From NCBI RefSeq assembly GCF_028618695.1, contig NZ_JAQIVI010000698.1, forward strand, positions 1 to 10,140: 10,140 nt of DNA, read 5' to 3'. The position numbers and the translations under genes are program-made. Below, in pieces: positions 5,293 to 10,140 of this stretch (position 1 is its first letter; every line of letters begins with the position of its first letter). The DNA is from Natrinema soli. GTDB taxonomy: Archaea > Halobacteriota > Halobacteria > Halobacteriales > Natrialbaceae. A model generated the notes under the pieces. That model was given only the letters and a program-made list of their open reading frames with translations. It was not told where the DNA came from and searched no databases.

Positions 5293-7086
5293 ATGAATTG
5301 GAACCCCACCCTCCCCGACGACGGTATCAGCAGGCGGTCGTTCCTGGCAGCCGGCGCAACGGGGGCTGCAATCACGACGAGCGGCTGTATCAACAACGTG
5401 CAAAGTGTGGTCAGTCAGGCCGGCACCGATCAGCTATCGCTCTCTATTGCGACGATTCCGGCGGAAGCCGACAAGCAGAGCATCCAGATCGCTCGCCGTC
5501 TCGAGAGCAACCTCAAGAAGGCCGGCGTGGCGGTCACACTGGATGTCCGCTCGCAATCGGAGCTGCTGAAAGCGGTCCTGATCGATCACGACTTCGATAT
5601 CTACGTCGGCCTCCACCCCGCCGATTACGATCCGGACTTCCTCTACGAAACACTCCACTCGACGTACGCGAACGAAGCCGGCTGGCAAAATCCCTTCGGG
5701 CTCTCCAATATGGCGTTCGACACGCTACTGGAGCGACAGCGCCAATCCGAGGGCGACGAGCGGAAGCGAGACGTCCAATCGGTTCTGAAAGCGCTGGCAC
5801 AGGCGAAACCGTTTGACCCGATCTGTATGCCCGACGAGTATCGCCTCGCCAGAGAGGGTCGGTTCGACGGCTGGGACGAAGCCGATCTCACGACCCGCCA
5901 CGGCTATCTCGGTCTCGAGCCGGCGGAGGACATCGATCAGCTCCACGCGCTCAGGACCGACACTCGCGCGACGAGAAACCTCAATCCGCTCTCGGCGACA
6001 ATGCGTGAGCGAAACACGACTATCGACCTGCTCTTCGATTCGCTGGCGACGGTCAACAACGGCGAGATAGAGCCGTGGCTGGCCAAGCGCTGGGACTGGT
6101 CGGAACCGGACACCGGCGAGCAGGAGTCGACGCTGACTGCGACGGTCACCCTCCACGAAGACTGTCAGTTCCACGACGGCGAACCACTGACAGTCGAGGA
6201 CGTCGCCTTTACCTATCGGTTCCTCAAAGACACGTCGCTCGGACGAGCGCCCTCGTCGCCGGCACCGCGGTATCAGGGCCACATCGACGTGATCGACGAG
6301 ATCTCTGTCGACGACGACGCCGTCGATGGCGAGTACGAAATGCTGTTCTCGTTCAATGGCGGCCGGGAGGCCGCTAAGCGAGCGTTTACCGTCCCGATTC
6401 TGCCGAAACACTACTGGCGCGATCTGGTGGACCGACGGGCTGCCGACGGCGAGTTCACCGCACCGCAAGGCCGGTGGATCGCCGCCACGGGGGACCACAT
6501 CCCGCCGGTCGGAAGCGGCCCGTTCCAGTTCGACAGTCGAACCCGGGACGAGCAACTCCGCCTCACCAGATACGAGGACCACTTTACGCTCCGTGAGGAG
6601 GTGGCTCTCCCCGGGCCGACCGTCGACGAACTCCGATTCGATATCGCCCCCAGTAGCGCGTCAGCGATCAGGCGGGTCGCCGACGGGAATGCGGACGTGA
6701 CTGCCTCGATGCTCTCCGCATACACGTTGGACGCGCTTCCAGACCTCTCGGACGTCGAACAGTTGCAATCCACCTCGCGAACCTTCTACCATATCGGATT
6801 CAACGTCCGCAACGCGCCCTTCAGCAACACGCACTTCCGACGGACGGTTTCGCAATTGATCGACAAGGAAGCGATCGTCGAGGAGGTGTTCTACGGACAC
6901 GCGACCCCCGTCGCAACGCCGGTTACCGACAAGTGGGTTCCCGAGAGCCTCGAGTGGAACGGCGAAGACCCCGTACTGCCGTTCATCGGGTCGAACGGAG
7001 CACTCAACGTCGAAGCGGCGAAAGCGACGTTCGAGAGAGCCGGCTTTCGGTACGATGATAACGGTCGGTTGCTTGGGGGCTACTAG
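5293..7086 (+). CDS. ABC-type substrate-binding lipoprotein (family 5), apparently circularly permuted, copy 1
   Basis: This 597-residue Tat lipoprotein has the twin-arginine ISRRSFLAAG (12-21) and lipobox TSGC (Cys 32). Its content is that of family 5 solute-binding proteins (DppA/OppA type, mostly peptides), but the order is swapped. Residues about 46-195 resemble the canonical C-terminal half: IARRLESNLKKAGVAVTLDV, HDFDIYV, ADYDPDFLYETLHS and a PFGLSNMAFDTLLERQR segment. Residues about 222-590 resemble the canonical N-terminal and middle parts: NLNPL, LLFDSLA, PWLAKRWDW, FHDGEPLTVEDVAFTYRFL, GSGPFQF, HIGFNVRNAPFSNTHFRRTV, IDKEAIVEEV and NVEAAKATFERAGF. The chain ends just after that, where family members usually continue into the first segment. 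It should sit outside the cell on a lipid anchor. PAP2 follows after 5 bp; no permease or ATPase gene is nearby. The ligand is unknown. Confidence 0.9.
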   Translation: MNWNPTLPDDGISRRSFLAAGATGAAITTSGCINNVQSVVSQAGTDQLSLSIATIPAEADKQSIQIARRLESNLKKAGVAVTLDVRSQSELLKAVLIDHDFDIYVGLHPADYDPDFLYETLHSTYANEAGWQNPFGLSNMAFDTLLERQRQSEGDERKRDVQSVLKALAQAKPFDPICMPDEYRLAREGRFDGWDEADLTTRHGYLGLEPAEDIDQLHALRTDTRATRNLNPLSATMRERNTTIDLLFDSLATVNNGEIEPWLAKRWDWSEPDTGEQESTLTATVTLHEDCQFHDGEPLTVEDVAFTYRFLKDTSLGRAPSSPAPRYQGHIDVIDEISVDDDAVDGEYEMLFSFNGGREAAKRAFTVPILPKHYWRDLVDRRAADGEFTAPQGRWIAATGDHIPPVGSGPFQFDSRTRDEQLRLTRYEDHFTLREEVALPGPTVDELRFDIAPSSASAIRRVADGNADVTASMLSAYTLDALPDLSDVEQLQSTSRTFYHIGFNVRNAPFSNTHFRRTVSQLIDKEAIVEEVFYGHATPVATPVTDKWVPESLEWNGEDPVLPFIGSNGALNVEAAKATFERAGFRYDDNGRLLGGY

Positions 7087-7091
7087 GTGCA

Positions 7092-7964
7092 ATGCTTGCC
7101 GAGGTGCTGACTAAGCTCGTCGTCGTAATCGCGATTATGGTGCCGGTGGCAATCATCGTCTTCATCGGCCGTGAGCGCCTCGCTCGAACGCGCTCGGAGT
7201 GGCGGACTCGGCTCAAGACTACTGGCCCGGTGATCGCTGTGTTGATCGTCGTCTTACTGATCAACCGGGTTGCCCGACAGACCGCACCGAAGCTATCGCG
7301 GCAGATCGGGATTCGCCTGACGTCGGCGTTTTACAACGTCGAAGGGGAGTTCATCCTGATCTTTCAGGCGATTCAGACCCCGGAGACGTCAGCGTACTTC
7401 TCGTCCGTCTACGTCTACGGCTACACGTTCCTGCTGATCTTCCCGGTTATCGCCTACTTTACCCTCTCCGATACCCGGGTCTTCCGCCGCCTGTTGACGG
7501 CCTACGCGCTCAACTACGCGATCGGTCTCGTCCTGTATATCTTCGTGATCGCGTACGGTCCCCGGAACCTAATGCCCGCCGAACTCATGGAGCGGATGTT
7601 GTACGATACGAACCCGCAGTACCAGTATCTCACCCAGGAGGTAAACACCAGCACGAACGTCTTCCCGTCGCTTCACACCTCGCTTTCGGCGACCGTCGCA
7701 GCGTTCGCGTGGCAAACGCGGTCCGCGTTTCCGAAGTGGTTCCCCGCCGCGGTCGTGCTGGCGGTGAGCGTCGCGATTTCGACGATGTATCTTGGAATCC
7801 ACTGGGGCATCGACGTCACTGCGGGGTTGCTGCTCGCAGCCCTCTGTGTCGCCCTCTCGGATCGACTCGTCGGCCGCTGGTCGCTCGAGGAACTCGCTAC
7901 AAAGATCGGTGATCGATTCCCCTGGCTGCAGGAGCGACTCCCCTCAGTTCAGGAACAGGACTGA
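7092..7964 (+). CDS. PAP2-superfamily membrane phosphatase
   Basis: A 290-residue integral membrane protein with hydrophobic segments at about 7-25, 45-60, 105-125, 136-154, 195-207, 214-234 and 242-257. Two of the three phosphatase motifs are clear: NVFPSLHTS (189-197, His 195) and MYLGIHWGIDVTAG (232-245, catalytic His 237 with Asp 241). The usual first motif KxxxxxxRP is not recognisable; the segment YGPRNLMP (155-162, Arg 158) occupies its place, as I recall from related haloarchaeal and AUR1/inositol phosphorylceramide synthase-like members. The family dephosphorylates lipid phosphates or polyprenyl diphosphates, or transfers phospho-head groups; which applies here is not decidable. The gene starts 5 bp after the first binding-protein gene and is probably co-transcribed with it. 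AGGTG just before the ATG is a weak ribosome-binding site. Confidence 0.88.
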   Translation: MLAEVLTKLVVVIAIMVPVAIIVFIGRERLARTRSEWRTRLKTTGPVIAVLIVVLLINRVARQTAPKLSRQIGIRLTSAFYNVEGEFILIFQAIQTPETSAYFSSVYVYGYTFLLIFPVIAYFTLSDTRVFRRLLTAYALNYAIGLVLYIFVIAYGPRNLMPAELMERMLYDTNPQYQYLTQEVNTSTNVFPSLHTSLSATVAAFAWQTRSAFPKWFPAAVVLAVSVAISTMYLGIHWGIDVTAGLLLAALCVALSDRLVGRWSLEELATKIGDRFPWLQERLPSVQEQD

Positions 7965-7969
7965 ACGCA

Positions 7970-8002
7970 GGGAGCCGGGTCCGACTGAGTCGATGAGCTC
8001 CC
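7970..8002 (+). terminator. Weak hairpin after the PAP2 gene, possible terminator
   Basis: GGGAGC (7970-7975) pairs with GCTCCC (7997-8002) around a 21-nt loop, beginning 5 nt after the PAP2 stop codon. No T-run follows directly, so a terminator role is only possible. The rest of the gap to the next promoter shows nothing recognisable. Confidence 0.25.
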
Positions 8003-8060
8003 CTGATTGATCCACTGAAGTCGCGCGGCGTCGCCGACTCCCCCTCCGTTCAAAGAACAT

Positions 8061-8072
8061 AATACTGTTATA
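8061..8072 (+). promoter_or_regulatory. Putative promoter element of the second binding-protein gene
   Basis: AATACTGTTATA starts 43 nt upstream of the ATG at 8104. It matches the element before the first binding-protein gene in 11 of 12 bases and at the same distance. It supports separate transcription of this gene from the PAP2 gene, and possible joint control of the two paralogs. No strong Shine-Dalgarno sequence is seen before 8104. Confidence 0.5.
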
Positions 8073-8103
8073 GCGCGGCAGGTAATAATAAGAGACGACC
8101 AAA

Positions 8104-9882
8104 ATGAACGGACGACGTGCCGTCCCGAAACGCGGCAGCCGCGACACTGACGGCACATCGATCAGCCGTCGAGCCGCGCTCGCTGCGACCGCCGGTCTGA
8201 CGGTCTCGACCAGCGGCTGTATTCAACGCCTCCGGAATCTCGTAACCCGAGACAACATCGACCAGCTCTCGCTGACGATCACCACCCTCCCCACCGAAAG
8301 CGATCGGGCGTGCATCAGGATCGCGAACGAACTGGAACGGACGTTTACGGCCGCCGGAATCGATGTCTCCCTGGACGTCCGATCGGGCATCGACTTCCAC
8401 CGGTCGGTGCTGTACGACCACGATTTTGACGTCTGTATCAGTCGCCACCCCGGCGGAACCGATCCTGACTACCTCTACCAGGCGTTGTACTCGCGCTACG
8501 CCGACGAATCTGGCTGGCAGAACCCGTTCGGCTACACCAACCTGGCCGTCGACGACCTCCTCGAGAAGCAACGCCGCGCCGAGGGCGATGAACGACAGCA
8601 GGCCGTCACGAGCGCGCTCGAGGCGATCGCGGTCGAACAACCGTTCGTTCCGATCTGCATTCCCGAAGAACACCGGGCCGTCAGAACGGAACGATTCGCC
8701 GGCTGGAGTGAGGACCACCTCGCGACCCGTCGCGGCTATCTCGGTCTCGAGCCGGCGGACGATGTCGAGACGCTCCGCGCCACCCATACGGATGCCAGAC
8801 CGACAGAAAATCTCAATCCGCTCGCGGTCGACTATCGCGATCGCGGAACGATTACCGAGTTGCTCTACGACTCGCTGGCGACGGACGATCCCACTGGTGA
8901 CGTCCGCCCGTGGCTCGCAAAACCGTGGGACTGGGACGGGGCGACGATCGAGATCCAACTGCGAAACGGGTGTGAGTTTCACGACGGCACGCCTGTAACC
9001 GCCAGCGACGTCGAGTTCACGTACGAGTTTCTCAAAGACATGTCCCTCGGGGACGGGGATATCAACTCTCCAGCCCCCCGGTTCCGCGGCCAGGTCGAAT
9101 CCGTCGAGACGGTCGACGCTCGGAGCCACAATCGCGTCGAGATTACGGTCGGGACGAATCGAGCGGTCGGCGAACGAGCCCTTCTCGTTCCGATACTCCC
9201 CGAACACATCTGGCGCGATCGGACAGCCGACGTCAGGGGACCGGGCGCCGTCAGCATCGCTCAGGGGACCACGAGGGCGGTCGTGACGAACAATATGGAA
9301 CCGGTCGGAAGCGGCCCGTTCCGACTCGTGGACCGAACCGAAGGCGAGCAACTCACGTTCGAACGGTTCGATTCCCACTTCACGCTCGACCACGGCGACG
9401 AACTGCCGTCACCGACCGTCGACGAGTTCTCGGTCGAAATCGCCCCGAGCAGTAAAACGGCGGTTCAGGCCGTCGAGAACGACGACGCTGACGTCACGCT
9501 GTCGGCACTCGAGACGAACGTCATCGACGCCGTCAGCAGATCCGACGGTGGCCGATTGGTCGAGTCGCCGTCGTGGACGTTCTACTTCCTCGGCTTCAAC
9601 GCGCGGAACGCACCGTTCAGCAACCCGCGGTTCCGGCGCGCCCTCGCGCAGTTGGTCGACAAGGAGTGGCTGGTTGAGGAGGTGTTCCACGGAAACGCGA
9701 GACCCGTGGCGACGCCGGTCATCGACGAGTGGGTTCCCGAGAGCCTCGAGTGGAACGGGAGCGACCCCGAAACGCCGTTTCTGGGGACCGACGGGGAGGT
9801 GAACGTCAACGCGGTACAACTGGCGTTCGAAGACGCTGGCTTCCGATACGACGATCAGGACCGACTCCGCGTCAGACAGTGA
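8104..9882 (+). CDS. ABC-type substrate-binding lipoprotein (family 5), apparently circularly permuted, copy 2
   Basis: A 592-residue paralog of the protein encoded at 5293-7086, similar along its whole length. The signal is Tat type, SISRRAALAATAG (19-31), with lipobox TSGC (Cys 39). The half order is the same unusual one. Residues about 52-202 carry IRIANELERTFTAAGIDVSLDV, HDFDV, DPDYLYQALYS and NPFGYTNLAVDDLLEKQRR, which belong to the C-terminal half in DppA/OppA-type proteins. Residues about 230-585 carry NLNPL, LLYDSLA, PWLAKPWDW, CEFHDGTPVTASDVEFTYEFL, GSGPFRLVD, FLGFNARNAPFSNPRFRRAL, LVDKEWLVEEV and NVNAVQLAFEDAGFRYDD, which belong to the N-terminal and middle parts. The chain ends seven residues after DDQ. 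It has its own promoter, follows PAP2 by 139 bp, and has no permease or ATPase nearby. Differences from copy 1 in the central region suggest a different ligand. Confidence 0.9.
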   Translation: MNGRRAVPKRGSRDTDGTSISRRAALAATAGLTVSTSGCIQRLRNLVTRDNIDQLSLTITTLPTESDRACIRIANELERTFTAAGIDVSLDVRSGIDFHRSVLYDHDFDVCISRHPGGTDPDYLYQALYSRYADESGWQNPFGYTNLAVDDLLEKQRRAEGDERQQAVTSALEAIAVEQPFVPICIPEEHRAVRTERFAGWSEDHLATRRGYLGLEPADDVETLRATHTDARPTENLNPLAVDYRDRGTITELLYDSLATDDPTGDVRPWLAKPWDWDGATIEIQLRNGCEFHDGTPVTASDVEFTYEFLKDMSLGDGDINSPAPRFRGQVESVETVDARSHNRVEITVGTNRAVGERALLVPILPEHIWRDRTADVRGPGAVSIAQGTTRAVVTNNMEPVGSGPFRLVDRTEGEQLTFERFDSHFTLDHGDELPSPTVDEFSVEIAPSSKTAVQAVENDDADVTLSALETNVIDAVSRSDGGRLVESPSWTFYFLGFNARNAPFSNPRFRRALAQLVDKEWLVEEVFHGNARPVATPVIDEWVPESLEWNGSDPETPFLGTDGEVNVNAVQLAFEDAGFRYDDQDRLRVRQ

Positions 9883-9900
9883 TCGGCGTCGTATTCTGGT

Positions 9901-9960
9901 CGATGAGGGCACGGCGGACGCGCTTCTCGCGTCGCTCATCGGCCGGAAAAGCGCCGAAAA
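9901..9960 (-). terminator. Hairpin plus T-tracts, likely terminator of the right-edge minus-strand gene
   Basis: Read on the minus strand after the stop at 9976, there are two TTTT runs (9957-9960 and 9947-9950) in GC-rich sequence, the typical archaeal T-tract signal. Next come CGATGAG (9901-9907) pairing with CTCATCG (9935-9941) and an inner GACGCG/CGCGTC stem (9917-9922/9928-9933). The hairpin may also serve the convergent binding-protein gene ending at 9882. Confidence 0.4.
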
Positions 9961-9975
9961 CGAGACAGTGAGGCG

Positions 9976-10140
9976 TTATCGATCCTCGAGCGCGTCGGCG
10001 ATGCGCTTGAGTGCGCGAGTCTGATCGCGCAGTTCATCCCGCATCTGTCGGACTTCACGAACGAGTTCTTCGTTGCTCTCGTCCTGTGCGCCGGGACCGC
10101 CGGGACCTGCGCCCGGACCGCCCGGGCCGGCACCGGGGCC
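9976..10140 (-). CDS. 3' end of an unrecognised gene: Gly/Pro-rich protein with coiled-coil C-terminus
   Basis: The last 54 codons of a minus-strand gene are visible; its start lies beyond the right edge. The frame runs open from 10140 to the TAA at 9978-9976. It encodes a Gly/Pro/Ala repeat (GPGAGPGGPGAGPGGPGA), then QDESNEELVREVRQMRDEL, then RDQTRALKRIADALEDR. The second part has clear heptad spacing of Leu, Val, Met and Ile and is highly charged, so it should form a coiled coil. I do not recognise the family. The low-complexity Gly/Pro stretch looks like a flexible linker between an unseen N-terminal domain and this oligomerisation helix. No signal or membrane segment is in the visible part. 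The gene is convergent with the second binding-protein gene, and T-tracts follow its stop. Confidence 0.7.
   Translation of the reverse strand, partial: GPGAGPGGPGAGPGGPGAQDESNEELVREVRQMRDELRDQTRALKRIADALEDR

Noticed and set aside
5278..5295. Upstream GTG start giving five extra residues in the first binding protein
   Set aside because: The GTG lies inside the AGGAGGTG ribosome-binding sequence; ATG 5293 is 12 nt downstream and gives a normal Tat signal.
7084..7095. Frameshift joining the first binding protein to a lost C-terminal half
   Set aside because: The next frame downstream is an intact PAP2 gene with clear motifs. The missing half is already present at the N-terminus, and the paralog ends at the same point.
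8068..9393. Long antisense open frame (441 codons) opposite the second binding-protein gene
   Set aside because: Its product is Arg/Val/Phe-rich, unlike the acidic proteome. It mirrors the codon bias of a clearly real gene, and a similar antisense frame lies opposite the first copy (5725-6582).

Overview
The window reads as chromosomal DNA from a halophilic archaeon (Halobacteria), probably of the Natrialbales type. It is GC-rich and its predicted proteins are very acidic, with Asp/Glu-rich, Lys-poor composition. Leu-Glu is often written CTCGAG. Several genes have a TATA-like element about 25-30 nt upstream of the start codon, which suggests leaderless transcripts. Secreted proteins carry Tat signals with lipoboxes. 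A haloarchaeal 7S (SRP) RNA, an archaeal RNase P protein (Rnp4) and a DUF5798-type protein are present. The exact genus is a guess.

Layout, left to right. Positions 1-1872 hold three minus-strand genes: the 5' part of a polyprenyl-synthetase-like gene (cut by the left edge), a PLP-dependent cysteine synthase/cystathionine beta-synthase family enzyme, and a small coiled-coil DUF5798-type protein. Positions about 2053-2373 encode the SRP RNA on the plus strand, with a clear promoter. A long hairpin overlaps its 3' end, followed by about 250 nt with no recognisable gene. Positions 2676-3485 encode a LolA-like lipoprotein (+), convergent with a minus-strand group of an MscS-family channel and a YhbY/CRM RNA-binding protein (ATGA overlap) and, further upstream, Rnp4.

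Positions 5082-9975 form a separate block bounded by genes facing the other way. It contains two paralogous family-5 ABC substrate-binding Tat lipoproteins on either side of a membrane PAP2-family phosphatase, with no permease or ATPase gene. Both binding proteins appear to be circular permutants. The half that is C-terminal in DppA/OppA-type proteins comes first, right after the lipobox, and the canonical N-terminal half comes second. The protein then stops where the canonical chain would continue into its C-terminal half. This is the most unusual signal in the window. The two genes also share a promoter element at the same distance from their start codons, and patches of near-identical DNA. 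The right edge holds the 3' end of a minus-strand gene for a Gly/Pro-rich protein with a coiled-coil tail.

How the genes work together: the left and middle parts are mostly housekeeping (isoprenoid and sulfur amino-acid metabolism, protein targeting, RNA processing, osmotic safety). The right half looks like an accessory surface module, in which two anchored solute-binding proteins are paired with a membrane phosphatase. Any transporter they serve must be encoded elsewhere.
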